In this document: piece by piece, positions 40,353-52,952 of the stretch
Layout of the letters: each line of letters starts with the position of its first letter
How positions within the stretch are numbered: the stretch's first letter is position 1
Origin: Trichosporon coremiiforme
Lineage: Eukaryota > Basidiomycota > Tremellomycetes > Trichosporonales > Trichosporonaceae
Assembly (NCBI GenBank): GCA_039545355.1
Contig: BCJJ01000005.1
Location: forward strand, 371,008-435,007
Direction of reading: 5' to 3'
Length of the DNA: 64,000 bases
Made by a program: the position numbers and the translations under genes
Notes under the pieces: generated by a model
The model's database searches: none
Told to the model about the DNA's origin: nothing
What the model saw: only the letters and a program-made list of their open reading frames with translations

Positions 40353-43300
40353 ATGCAATTCCAGCCTTACCCGATAGATCCCAACGCTCCTCCGTCGCCG
40401 GGGCAGCACACCACCCCAAAGGCGAGCGACTCTCTCGCAGCCCCAATGATGAACCCCCATGCAGCTCGGTCACACACTTCCCTCGTCGACCCCCGGGTGG
40501 AGGAACTTCAGGCCACCGGCAACGGCTACGGCAGTCCGCCGGACGTTAACCTCAACATCGATTCCATCCCTCGCCGTGGCCACCAACCGAGCGCAAGCGT
40601 CGGCTCGTTCACGTCTTTTCTCAGCAGCAGCCCGCCGTCGTTCGCTGCGGACGACCCGCATGCAGAGCAACATTTGCAAGCCGGTGACGACAGTGGCGCT
40701 GCAGGAATAGCATCCCCGGTCCCTCCCATGGGCGGGGACGAGTTCAGTTTGCCAAGCCCTGCTGATGATGGAAACGATGGAAACGCTCACTATCCCGGAG
40801 TCGTCATGAGTGGCCCGGGGCTTGGATTCGACGACGTCAAGCTCGATGCCGACTCGATGGCCGACATTCTCGACCCCGCTGCGGCTCCGTCTGGCAACCA
40901 GCCCGGCCCGAAAGCAGCGGGTGCCAACATCGCCCCATGGCTCGAGGAGGACGAGCCGCCCTCTCCGTCTTCGACGCCCTCGCAGTCGAGTCTACGGCCG
41001 CCGAACCCAATCCACGCGGAGACCATGCCCCCGTCCATCATCTCGAGCGCGAGCACGTCGACAACACATTTGGACAGGAAGGAGAAGAAGTCGCATCTGA
41101 GTCACTTTCCCTCTGTGCCCAACATCCCGCGGATACTGCACCGACACCACCACGGCTCGACCTCGCAGCACAAGGGCTCTGGGGACGACTTCCTGCACCC
41201 GTATCCACTCGGTGCTTCGATGCAGGCGTCCTCTGCGTCATCGCTTTTCAACGACGGCACGGTCACACCGACATCCTACAGCTCGCACAAGGCTCGATCG
41301 ATCATCGGCGGACGCGAATCACCAATACCGCCCATCCCTGATCGCGCAGGCAGTGTGGCTTCGATGGGAGGGCATCATCACAGGTTGCGCTTCGGGAGTA
41401 CAGCGACGACAGCCATGACGTCGAGCTCCGGAGCGAGCACCTACGGTGACTCACACAGCAAGAAGAAGGGGTTCCTCGGCAACTTCCTGCGAAGAAAAAC
41501 AGGGAGTGGAGGTGCCTCTTCCCCACAGCTGCCGCCCGACTTCATGCCCCCGTCGCGCTTGATGACGTCTGGCTCAATATGGACGCAAGGGTCGAGCCTG
41601 CGAAACCAGAGCGTGTCGACACAGGGAACGGTCTCACCGACAGCAACATGGAGCGCCCGCAGCAACAGCATTCAATCTGACGCCAATGTGTCCCCGTTAC
41701 ACGCGCCGCAGGAAGAGGACGATGAGCCGGAACTCTTCCTGAACACGAATCTCGACGACATGGAGGGCATCGTGGACCCCAACATCGCCAATCAGCCGCG
41801 GCCACCGGTGCCATTGCCCACCTCGAATGTGGGTGGAGAAATGGGACTCGCCGATGCGCTCCACCACACCTCGTCCTTCGCGTATGGCAACGGTACTGTC
41901 GGGCCGTCGAACGGGCGAGCAATCGTGGAGCAGGCAGGCGGTCCAACAGCGTTCACGCGGCCGAATCCGTTCATGTCGTACTCGTCCGGGTCGGCGTCAG
42001 GATCCGAGCCGCCGTCGCCCTTCACTGTGTCTCCGAAGACTTCCATTCAGAACGCCACGACGAATGCGCCGCGAAGGCCGTCTCAGCTTCGGAACGTCAA
42101 GATCAATTCGGTGGACAGCGAGAGCTCAGACGTCTCGAGCCTGCAGCCCCTCGCTCCCTCGTGGGCGCAGGGTATGCAGCCTCCGCCCGATATGTTCAAG
42201 GATCCGTTCGGATCTGTCTCGTCGCGCACCACGCAGCGCGCCGATGGGGCGCCTGTTTCCCCATCCCGCCCCACGATTGCGCCGGGCAGCTACGAGGGCG
42301 CAGGCTCGTCCCAGTCGCACGGGTACGCCCCGGCTATTCCGCCGCATAATGGGACGGCTCCTGCGTCATCGTCGGCTGCCTGGGCGGCTCCGGAGAGTTG
42401 GGGCGTTGAGGCGGATGGACCGGGACAGGAGGAGGAGGACACGACGTCGAGCAGCGACAGCGAGTCGGACTGGGTCGAGTCGACCGAGAGTGTGGCCACG
42501 CCAGGATGCTGCGAGGGCACCGACCCCATGACCCTGCCGGACGGCGCGGGCGTTTCCGGCGTCAGCACCCCGCGAGCAGCAAGGGGCAGTCACCAGGGAC
42601 ATCACCACCACCACCGACACCGGCCAAAGACGAGCGGGTTGCACCACGACAAGAGTCGCTGGGTTTCAGATGCGACGGCGAGCGTTCCGGTGAGTTGAGA
42701 TAGCTGTAGTACTGGTGGGCATAGCTAACAACCAGCACTTTATCCGAATCTACCGGGCAGATGGCTCGTACACTGTGCTCTCGTTCCCCATCGGGACGAC
42801 GACGAGCGAGCTCATCTCGTCTCTGTCTGGTGGCGAGGCGTCGACCAAGATGAAGCTCTACATCCGCGAGCGGGGACAGGATCGTCAACTGATGTCGTCG
42901 GAACGGCCGTTGGCGCTCCAAGCCCGACGGCTGCTTCAGGCTGGCTACACCGAGGCCGAGCACATCGAGGAGATCGGCAAGGACGACCTCAGCATGCTCT
43001 GCCGGTTTATCTACCAGACCCCCGTCCTGCCTATCATGAACCCGGAGGAGGAGAGCTCGTACGAGTCGTTCGAGTTCATTGACCTGTCCGGGCGTGACCT
43101 GCAGGTGATCCCGATCTTCCTGCACCTGCACGCGGACAACATTATCATCCTGAACGTGTCGCGCAACCCGATGACGGACCTGCCACTTGACTTCATCCAG
43201 GCGTGCGCGAGTCTGAAGGAGCTGCGCATGTCGAACATGGCTTTGAAGAAGATTCCCGCAAGTCTGCCAGCGAGCACAACGTTGACGCGCCTCGACCTGT

Positions 43301-46300
43301 CCTGTAACCGTATTGCGGACCTCGAGTCGGCACACCTGTGCGACATCCAGACCCTGCTCTCGCTCAAGGTGCAGAACAACCGCCTGTCGTCGATCCCGAC
43401 CTACTTCACGCAGATGCACGGGCTCAAATACCTGAACATTTCCAACAATGTATTCGAGGAGTTCCCCGCCGTCATCTGCCAGATGAGCAACCTCATGGAC
43501 CTCGACGTGTCATTCAACCGCATCACGGAGCTGCCGGCCGAGCTGTCGAACCTGCGGACCCTGGAACGCCTCATCTGCGTCGGTAACGAGCTGACCGAGT
43601 TCCCGGAGACGTTCGTGACGCTCGAGAACCTGCGTGTCCTGGACGTGCGAAGGAACAAGCTGATCGACCTCGCGCCCGCGTACGCGCTCCCGCAGCTCGA
43701 GGTATTGCGTGCCGACAGCAACGATCTTGTCACGCTTGACACGGAGCTTGGCCCGAGGATCAAGGACTTCAGTGTGCCGCACAACTCGATCACGGGCTTC
43801 ACCCTCGCGTCCGTCACGGGCATGGCATACTCGCTCACGAACCTGAACTTGTCGCACGGCAAGCTTTCGAGCCTGGCCGAGAGCGCGCTCAGTGAGCTCG
43901 TCAACCTCGTCGAGCTCAACCTCAGTTTCAACCAGTTCACGCGCTTGCCGCAGACGCTCGACCGGCTCATCAACCTCGAGATCTTCAGCTGCACAGACAA
44001 TACGCTCGACTCGCTCCCCGAGAACTGCCTCGGGAACATGCAGCGGCTGCGTATCTGCAACATTCACAACAATAACCTGAAGAACCTCCCCGACGACGTG
44101 TGGAACTGCGGCGCGATCGAGAGCATCAACCTGTCCTCGAATCTGCTTGTGAACTGGCCCAGTCCCAAGAAATGGTACGAACAGGTTGCGGCCGACCCGC
44201 TGCGCAAGATGTCCACCGTGTCGGCGCTGTCGAGCAAGTCGAAGAGCCTCGTGCCGCCCGCGGGCGAGAGTCTGACACACCTCTTCCTCTGCGACAACAA
44301 GCTGAACGACGACGTCTTCGACCAGATCGCCCTCTTCGGCAACCTCCGCGTGCTCAACCTCAGCTTCAACGCCGAGATCCTCGAGGTGCCCGCGTACACG
44401 CTCAGCCATTGCCAGCGGCTCGAGGCGCTGTACCTGTCGGGCAACAAGCTGACGAGCTTGCCGTCCGAGGACCTGGAGCAACTCACGAATCTCCGCGTGC
44501 TGCACCTGAACGGTAACAAGCTGCAGACGCTGCCCTCCGAGCTCGGCCATCTCAAGTACCTCGAGCACCTCGACGTCGGCTCCAACGTGCTCAAGTACAA
44601 TATTGCCAACTGGCCGTACGACTGGAACTGGAACTGGAACACGGCGCTGCGATACCTGAACCTGTCGGGCAACAAGCGTCTCGAGATCAAGCCCACGAGC
44701 GGCCAGGAGATGTACCAGCACGCGGGCGGGCCACGGCGCGAGCTGTCCAACTTCAGCTCCCTGTCGCATCTCCAAGTCCTCGGTCTCATGGACGTGACGC
44801 TGCGTATCCCCGTGTTACCAGACGAGTCGGACGAGAAGCGTGTGCGCACGTCCTTCTCCAACATCAACAACATGGCTTACGGTATCTCGGACATGCTCGG
44901 CGCCGTCGACCACCTCGCCATGTTCGACCTGGCTGTGCCCAACTTCCGAGGCAGTGCGGACGAGTGCATCTTTGGCATGTTCGGACGCGCCGCGCCCAGC
45001 GTCCCCGCGGGCAAGATTCCCAAGTACGTGCAGGAGCACTTTGCGACGATGCTCGCCGAGCAGCTCCGTGTCCTACAGCCGGACGAGGCGACGACGGAGG
45101 CCCTCCGTCGCTCCTTCCTGTACATCAACAAGGCGACTTTCGACGCACTGTCCGGGAACGACAAGCGCCACCGTGACTCGAACGGCTCGCTCCTGACCAT
45201 GGGCCTGGTGCGCAAGGGTCCCAGTATCCACACCCAGCTGCGCACTGGTGCCTCGGCGGCCGTCGTCTACATGCGCGGCAAGGATCTTTACGTCGCCAAC
45301 GCGGGCGATACGCTCGTCGTCATCTCGAGCGCCGGACGGGCGGAGTTGCTGTCCAAGCGTCACGACCCGACGGACCGCGAGGAGACGGCGCGTATCCGAC
45401 GAGCCGAGGCGTGGGTGTCGACCAAGGGTTTTGTCAACGACGACAAGGAGATCGAGATCTCGCGCGCGTTCGGATTCTACCAGGCGCTGCCGGCCGTGAA
45501 CGCGTCGCCCGAGATCAAGTCGCGGCAGCTGAACGAGACGGACGAGTTCATCATCATTGGCAACTCGGCGCTGTGGAAGTGCTGCCCGTACCAGACGGCT
45601 GTCGACATTGCACGCACCGAGGCCAAGGATCCGATGATGGCTGCGCAGAAGCTGCGCGATTTTGCCATCTCGTACGGCGCCGAGGGCAGCGTCATGGTCA
45701 TGGTCGTGAACGTGGCGGACCTGTTCGTCGGCGCTGGCCCGATGGCCGACAAGGGCCTGGACGAGTTCAGCGTGAAGCAGCGCGCACCCCGCCGGCGCAT
45801 CGAGGAGGTCGGCGACCGCACGCTGAACCGGCTGCAGCAGGAGATTGAGCCGCCGACGGGCCAGGTCGCGATCGTGTTCACGGATATTGTCAACTCGACC
45901 GCGCTCTGGGAGACGAACCCGGGCATGCCGACCGCGATCAAGATGCACCACTCCCTCATGCGACGAAGACTGCGCCTCGACGGTGGATACGAAGTGAAGA
46001 CTGAAGGCGACTCGTTCATGGTGTCGTTCCAGAGCGTGACTGCCGCGCTGCTGTGGGCGTTCAACTGCCAGATCGGCCTGTTGCAGCTGGAATGGCCGCG
46101 CGAGCTCCTCGAGTCCGAGGACGGCAATATGATCTTCGACTCGCAGGGGAACGTGATCCACCGCGGCCTCCGGGTACGCATGGGAGTGCACTGGGGTGCG
46201 CCCGAGTGCGAGCGCGACCCGATCACACGGCGCATGGACTACTACGGTCCCATGGTAAACCGCGCTGCGCGTATCAACGCCTCAGCCGACGGCGGGCAGC

Positions 46301-47208
46301 TCATGGCGTCCCAGGACGTGATCAACGAGATTCGCAAGTTGCGCGAGAACATCGAGTCCTCGGACGAGCACACCCTAGACGATCTTGACCCCGTGGTGAA
46401 GCGCGACGTGCTCGAGCTGCGCCGCATTGGCGGCCTCGACATCAAGGACATGGGCGAGCGCAAGCTCAAGGGTCTCGAAGTGCCCGAGAAGCTCTCGCTT
46501 CTGTACCCGAAGGCGCTCTCTGGTCGGTTGGAGCTCTTCACGGGCCTCCGCGCCAATGTCGAGGTCAACAACGACGCGCGCATCTTCGCATCGGACCAGG
46601 ACATCGAGGACGCGCGTGCTCTCGCGAGCATCACACTCAGGCTCGAAGCGCTGTGTGCCCTGCAAGCGCCCTCGGTCGAGTCCAAGCCGCCGTCCCCAAC
46701 AACGCCATACAGCGACCCGCGCCTTTCCATGATATCCGGCAGTGCCCCGGCGCCGGGCACGAACATTCCGCCGCCGGGCACATCTGGCGGTCCCGGGGGT
46801 GCGCGCATGAGTATCTCCGGCCCTGTACCCACGAATGCAGGGCACAGCAACACGGCGAAGCGCGGCAGCGGCCTGCAGCCGATCCCGAACCCGCACCTAG
46901 GCCCCGCAATAAGGGACAACATGACCGAGGACGAGTACATCGAAGTCGTCGGCAGTCTGACAACGCGTATCGAGAATTGTCTCTCTACGCTGTACCTCAA
47001 ACACCTTGGCGGATTTGCGAGTGTGCTCGCCGCGCTCGAACAGGCGACGCATATCGATAAGGGCCTTCTCGTGCATGCGCTCAGTCTCATGAGTGGACAC
47101 ATGGGTCCGGTTAGGAATGGCAACGGGAATGAGTATAGCCAGAGCGGGCATGCTACGCCGACACTCAACAGCCCGAGAATCCGCCCCGTGCCATACCTGT
47201 CTTCATGA
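40353..47208 (+). CDS. CYR1: adenylyl cyclase (Cyr1/Cac1)
   Basis: Makes cAMP for the PKA pathway in response to G-protein or Ras signals at the membrane. Two exons fit: 40353-42689 and 42736-47208, giving 2,269 residues with a 46-nt intron. The first about 780 residues are low-complexity Ser/Pro-rich, with basic patches (SKKKGFLGNFLRRK). The intron join leads straight into a Ras-association domain (HFIRIYRADGSYTVLSF, about 780-865). Leucine-rich repeats span about 890-1465 (for example LRVLDVRRNKLIDLAPAYAL). A PP2C-like domain follows at about 1470-1770, and the class III cyclase catalytic domain at about 1820-1980 (VAIVFTDIVNSTALWE, then RVRMGVHWGAPECERD). The order matches fungal Cyr1/Cac1. 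A C-terminal helical region follows a Pro/Ser linker. No disruption seen. Confidence 0.97.
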
Positions 47209-48486
47209 TTGCATTCCCCCCAACTCCCCCAACCCCATCATCCCACAAAGTATCAAGCGTTTACACTACCATTTTCTCTCCCGGCGTAGGATTGTACGTT
47301 AGGTAGTCGTGTTATGGACCATTGATCGTGCATTGTGTTGTGTCGTGTTGTGTCGTGTTCTGGCCGTCCGGCGGCGTCCTGGTGCGAGGGGAGGGAGGTG
47401 TGCCAAGACGGTGTCAGTCGGGTCAGGTGATGCACCTGTGGGTCGCCGAAAGCGAAGTGCACCTGAGCCTGGGACTGCAGATGCAGTGGTGTGAGAGCTT
47501 TACCGAACTCTCGAGGTCACCTGGGAATCGAACCCTTCCGCCGCTCTCATGGTCCCATGGCTCCACTCAACGCTGCCCGACCCGATATAGTCGACTAGCT
47601 CTGGTGCTCTGGTGCTCTGGTGCTCTGGGTCTGGACGGGTTCGACGGCGCCTCGGCTCCTCACGGCGTGCACACTCCGCGTGGGCGGCCATGTGGCCAGC
47701 GAGCTAGCACGCACGCGGGGTCCATAGTCTGCATAGCCTGCATAGCCTGCATAGTCTGATTGCTTCGATAGCATGATGCAGCTCATGCAGCTCGATGTTT
47801 TCCAACTCTATCCACTCTTCTCCATCCTTGACATTATGATCACCCCCTGGGCCCGGTCCCAATAATCGATCTCGACGTCTTGACTCGACTCTCCTTCTCG
47901 CCTACACTTGGATACTTTACTCGCTGTGCCCCTCGCTCAGTTGCTCGTACCCGAATACTTCTTCCCTACTCTACCTCCCAGCGTAATCTCTACCCCTCGC
48001 TTCCTTTCGACGACTCTTGACATTTTACACCTACTCACCCCTCACACTGCATCGACCGCATCGGCACTCACACCCATAACCCAAGCGACGTTCCCACAAG
48101 CCGACCTTCCTTCTCCCCGCTGCTCCCCTGTCATCTTCAGTCTTTGACCATCAAACAGTAGGCGCCTGCACACGCGCCGGTTCTGCTATAATCAGCTGCC
48201 ATCTGCCATCTGCCAGCTTCTACTGCACACTACGACTACAAGGCAGAAGGCACCCACCCATCCACTCTCACACGAAACGCAAGATTCGACTCTGACTGAA
48301 CCTACGTGCCTGCGTCAATCGCTGATTCAGGGTCTGGCACTCCGTCCAACCACTCAAGGCGCCGTACGCGCCGGCCTGCGGTTCCTGATCCTGAACGCCC
48401 GAACGCCCGTCACCGCGCGTGATCTGGCTCAGCATCAACAATAACCATTGGCAGACTGTCAACAACTCCTCTAACCCACATACACC
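47209..48486. other. intergenic region, no gene recognised
   Basis: It contains short tandem arrays: a TCTGGTGC unit near 47599-47629 and a CATAGCCTG unit near 47725-47758. A minus-strand GGTTCGATTCC (complement of 47523-47533) matches a tRNA B-box, but the sequence around it does not fold into a tRNA. From about 47880 the plus strand is C/T-rich, as in leaders elsewhere in the window. Confidence 0.5.
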
Positions 48487-51400
48487 ATGGCCACGGACGA
48501 AGCCTCGAGCAGCAGGGGGTGAGTACTAGCACACTGCATTCAGAAGGAAAAACGGGGAAAGCGCCGGGCACACCCTTTGCTCTACCGGCGGTCAACGCCG
48601 AGGGCCGACGGCTGCGGAGGCTGCGACGTGTAAACAACCCCAGCCGACTGTCAGAAGACTCAGAACCTTGTGCTGCACAAGCGTCTGATGCTGCCTCGAC
48701 TTCCGTGGCGTACTCCAGCTGTCACACCTGCGTGGACTGCAGCTTACACAACAGGCCGTTCCTCTACCCGCCGACACCACAGTGGATCCAAACGCTGCTC
48801 GACAGTGACTCCAGAGACTCTGACCGACCGAAGACGATTCTCCGGCATGCGCTCTCGTTCGCGGTGTCGCACGCCGACGTCGAGCTCACGACTTGGCTCA
48901 CAAATGTGCAGGGCGATATGGTGAGTACCCCTTCACCTGGCAGAGGGTGTCGTCTGCGCTGCTGCAACACGCGCGTACGTGCGGTGTGGTGTGGTGGTGT
49001 CAGCCTCGGACAAACTGCGCGTGCGTGCCCATGCTTCGACGAGATGCGTCGGCGTCATCACTGCTGTGCAGCACCATGCGGTAGAACCCGGGCGAGAGGT
49101 AGCGGCCATGTGCGTGTGTCACTCTGGGCGCATGAACGCCCCCGCTGCCCGCTCGTGACTTACCTGACGGCCCGCGTGATCGTCAGCATGTTGTCGCCGG
49201 GCGTCTTGATCACCCAGCGGCCTGATGATGCGCCCAAGCTGAGAAGATGCAAAGCTGACCACGTAGGCAACCCTGCTTGACGAAGCCGCGGCGGAACTGG
49301 AAGACGATGATGGCTGGGGAGTCGTCGGCATGGCGATCCAGTCCTCGTGCGGACAAGCGGAGCGCGAGGAGGTCATCCGCCTAGTCGTCGGGCGCTGGGG
49401 CGTCGAAGCTGGACCGCGGAACGGACGAGACCGCGCAGGCTGGACTCCGCTGCATCTCGCTGCGATCGTGTCGAGTCCGCAGATTGTCTCCGTGCTGATG
49501 AACCGGGGTGCGTCAGCGTCGGCACTCACGGCACAAGGGCTGAGCCCATACGACCTGATCACGGGAATGGAGGGGCGCGAGGCGCTCGCGATTCTGTTAG
49601 ACCCGTTAGCTGATCAGCCGATGGCGGAGGACACGCACATCGCTCCGCAGCGGCGCGAGCTCTTGAAGCGGCGGCGGATCCGGCAAGCGACGGAAGCCGC
49701 GCGGGCAGCGAAGCGCGGCGAGCTGAAGCGTATCGCGCTTGAGCGTGAGCGCTGGGTCCGCGAGCGCGCGAAGCACATTGGCGTCGAGAGCAGCGTTTTG
49801 TTCAACCCTGCCTCGCACGAGGGAGAGGAAGAGGAGGAGAGCGACACGGATGAGGACGAAGAAATGAGCCCAGACCATCTTGTCTTCCACATCAACCAAG
49901 TCCCGGCCCTCCTCGACGTGTTCGTCACGAGCTACCGGCCAGTGTGTCAGCCCCTTTCCCGGAGAGCACTCCCCGCCAACGCACTGTATCTCTACGCCCG
50001 CTTCGCGCACTACCAATGCGACGAGACGTGGCTCGAGGAGCTGCTCGAGGGTGCCGTCGAAGCCATCGAGCATGGAGTATACGTGAGTACAGCTAGATTG
50101 GGCGCATGAAGCTGACAACAGGGTAACGGAGAGGACCTCGCGTTCCTAGCGTTCTGGGAATACAACCTGACGCTTCTGCTGTACCTGCTTCGCGGGGACG
50201 AGTCGCTTGCTGGAGCCTGCGACGAGCTCAACTTCCTGACCATGATCGAGGAGCTCATCAACGCGATCCACGTGTTCATCATCCGCATAGCCGAGCGCAA
50301 GATTGACGAGATCATGGACGCGGCAATGCTCGATTTCGAGGCGCTCGAGGATTTCGACGACGTGCGGTTCACGGACGAGTGGAATCTGTTCCGGTCGTTT
50401 GGCTCCAAGAAGAAGCGTGACTCGCAATTAGCCCAGGCCATCTTCAGCCTGCCGAACACGCCCAAGCGGCCTGACCGGAGCAAGCGCGACAGCGCCAAGC
50501 TCCACCGCCGTGTCAACTCGATCCAGGACCTGCGCGTGCAGGCGTCTGCTGCCACCGCTGAAGCGAAAGAAGCCATCGCGAACGGCATGTCTAAGGCGCA
50601 GGCCGTGTTCGGAGACAAGGCGTCGCCGCGCAAGGTGACGGACATCTTGACGTCGGTGCTCCTGATCCTGCAGCTGTACGAGGTGAACCCGGCGTTCATC
50701 GTGCAGGTGTTCTCGCAGACGTTTTTCTGGATCTCGAGCGAGCTTTTCAACCGCATCATCACGCGCAAGAAGTACCTATGCCGAACGAAGGCGGTGCAGA
50801 TCCGGATGAACATTACCGCACTCGAGGACTGGACGCGCTCGAACGGTCTCCCGCCCAACATCGCCAGCACGCACCTCGAGCCGGTCATGCAGCTTCTGAC
50901 GTGGCTGCAGTGCTCGTCTCAGATCACCGAGTTCGACACGCTGATCGGCACGGTGCAGACGCTGCGCGCCCTGAACCCGCTCCAGATGCGCCGCGCCGTG
51001 CAGAACTACCGCTTCGAGGTGAATGAGAGCCACATGGCCGACGACTGTGTGCAGTACCTGGCCCAGTTACAGCGCGACTGGGACCGGCGGCGGGTGCAGA
51101 CTGCCTCTGCGGCGCATTCCGTAACGGCGGAGAACAGTATGCCGATCGAGGCCCTGTTCGACGGCACGCCGATTGGCGAGTGGACGCCGCAGACGGCGCC
51201 AGAGAGCCCAGGCGAGCTCCTCGACTCGCGGTTCATGCTCCCCTTCCTGATCCCGCGGAACGAGTTCCTCCTCGCCGCTCCGCCACCGGACACGGCGTAT
51301 CGTAACCTCCTGCTGGAGCGGACGTTGCCGGACGGCAGCATTCCCAGCCGACCACTGAGCAGTGCCAGCTTTTCAAGCTCAGCCCCGCTCGGCTGGGTGC

Positions 51401-52152
51401 GAGCGCCGGCGCGCGTGCGCGACATGCCACCGGACTTCTTCTCGTGGCTCAAGACGCGCCAGTCCGAGGCCCAGGGACGGTTAGGCTACCAGCGCCCGCG
51501 ACTCGACAGCCGGCTGCGCGAGGAGCCCGGCAAGGTCGATCTGGCAGAGGACGACGAGGTCGAGGAGTTACTCGGCGAGCTCGAGCCGGTGAGCGAGGAC
51601 CGGGAAATGACACCGACGCGGATGGAGGGTCCGCCAGTACCAGCCAAAGACAGGGGCTTCCCGCAACTCTTTGCGCCGCCACCCCTTAACGGCCCGGGAA
51701 CGCCGGGTACGCCGAACAAGTCGCCCTTCGCGTCACCGACGCTAGGCAGCCGAGCGTCGTTCGGCAGTCTCTCCTCGCCCACGCGTGACCGCGATCGGCA
51801 CGCTCGCCAAGCCTCGACCGAACTAGCGTACCGCCCCAGCCCGCCTCGCGACGTACTCGCCGAGAACATTGAGCTCATCACGCGCGCGAATGACAGCATG
51901 AAGACAGGCAGCGGGGGACACTACGAGCTGGGCCGCGTGCAGCGACAGCGCCAAGCTTCCGTGTCCTCGATCAACTCGGTAGCCAGTGCCGGCAGCCAGA
52001 AGTCGGGCAAGAAGAAGTGGTGGCAGATCCGCAAGTCGCCGGGGTCCATGGACGACAGCGACGGCAGGCGGACGCGTGAGGGCACTGCCGAGACGGTGCG
52101 CCCGTCCCCGAGGGCAAGCCCCGTCAAGGAGCCAACGGCACATGCGGCGTAG
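48487..52152 (+). CDS. ankyrin-repeat and DIL (dilute) domain protein
   Basis: Four exons fit: 48487-48518, 48644-48920, 49267-50082 and 50122-52152, giving 1,051 residues; introns are 125, 346 and 39 nt. Ankyrin repeats are clear around residues 165-225 (GWTPLHLAAIVSSPQIVSVL, then MNRGASASALTAQGLSPYDL). A basic helical stretch follows (KRRRIRQATEAARAAKRGEL), then the DIL domain, about residues 370-720 (FLAFWEYNLTLLLYLLRG, SSELFNRIITRKKYLCR, QLLTWLQCS). DIL domains form the cargo-binding tail of class V myosins, but there is no motor here. This ankyrin-DIL pairing is known in fungi and its function is poorly defined. The C-terminal third is Ser/Pro-rich. The first exon join is the least certain; the others are firm. 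Confidence 0.85.
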
Positions 52153-52378
52153 GAACGCCTCAGGAGACCGAGCGTGTCGATGCCCCCGATGGCGGTGAGT
52201 CCGGAGCCGACTCGCACGTGAAGCGGATGCTAGGTAGGCCCTGGAGTGCTAGCTGTCGTCGACTGCGAACCCCGGCGTGGCCCCGACGTGCAGTGGTAGT
52301 CAGAGGCCCCTTATCATGTCCGGGACCAGCGCTGCCTGCCGGGGACTCGACACGCGCATGACTCTCCCCTGGCGGGCG

Positions 52379-52436
<58 letters not shown>

Positions 52437-52952
52437 ATTGACAGTACGGACGCCAGACACGTGGGATTCTACATAGAGTGTACTTGGTGCATATGCATTT
52501 TGGGCCTCAAACAAGAGTTGGATGCATGAGACGGATGACGGACAGTGCGGAGGATCGGCTACCGCCACGGCGGCGCGGGCAGAACGGACAGAACGGGCAG
52601 GCAGAAGAGGCAGGCGCAGCGCGGCGCACGCGCTCGCTAGGGCGTGCTGGGTGGACGGCGTGTTTTCGCATTTGCCGCTCTGCCAGTTGTAGTCATCAAC
52701 AATTACCTCGCTCCTTGTTGCGGCGATCCCGAAATTGCTCTCCCATCTTTCGTCTGTCCTTTCCCCTTTTTCCTCTACATCCCTTTGTTTTCTCAGTTTG
52801 TCGACATCACGACACCACCACTGTAATCATACATACGACCACCTCTCGCTCCGGCTAGGCGAGCAAGCGAGCGATCCAAAATAGAACCCAGACACGGACA
52901 CGGACACGGACTTGCGACACGCCGATAGCCAGGCAAGCCCGGCGCATCCAGC
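52153..52952. other. intergenic region upstream of SET2
   Basis: It holds a perfect CTTG microsatellite, and a pyrimidine-rich leader from about 52700. No protein-like frame was recognised. Confidence 0.5.
52381..52436. repeat. (CTTG)14 microsatellite
   Basis: Fourteen perfect tandem CTTG tetramers lie between the DIL-domain gene and SET2. The array has no interruption, suggesting it is young and likely variable in length. Confidence 0.99.

Noticed and set aside
47510..47600. tRNA-like element on the minus strand
   Set aside because: There is a perfect B-box (GGTTCGATTCC) and a weak A-box, but the T-stem has two mismatches and no acceptor stem pairs with GTGACCT. At best it is a tRNA relic.
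52814..52825. Possible solo terminal repeat of the Tc1 element (CCACCACTGTA)
   Set aside because: Only 11 bases match the transposon end and there is no partner repeat nearby, so it could be chance.
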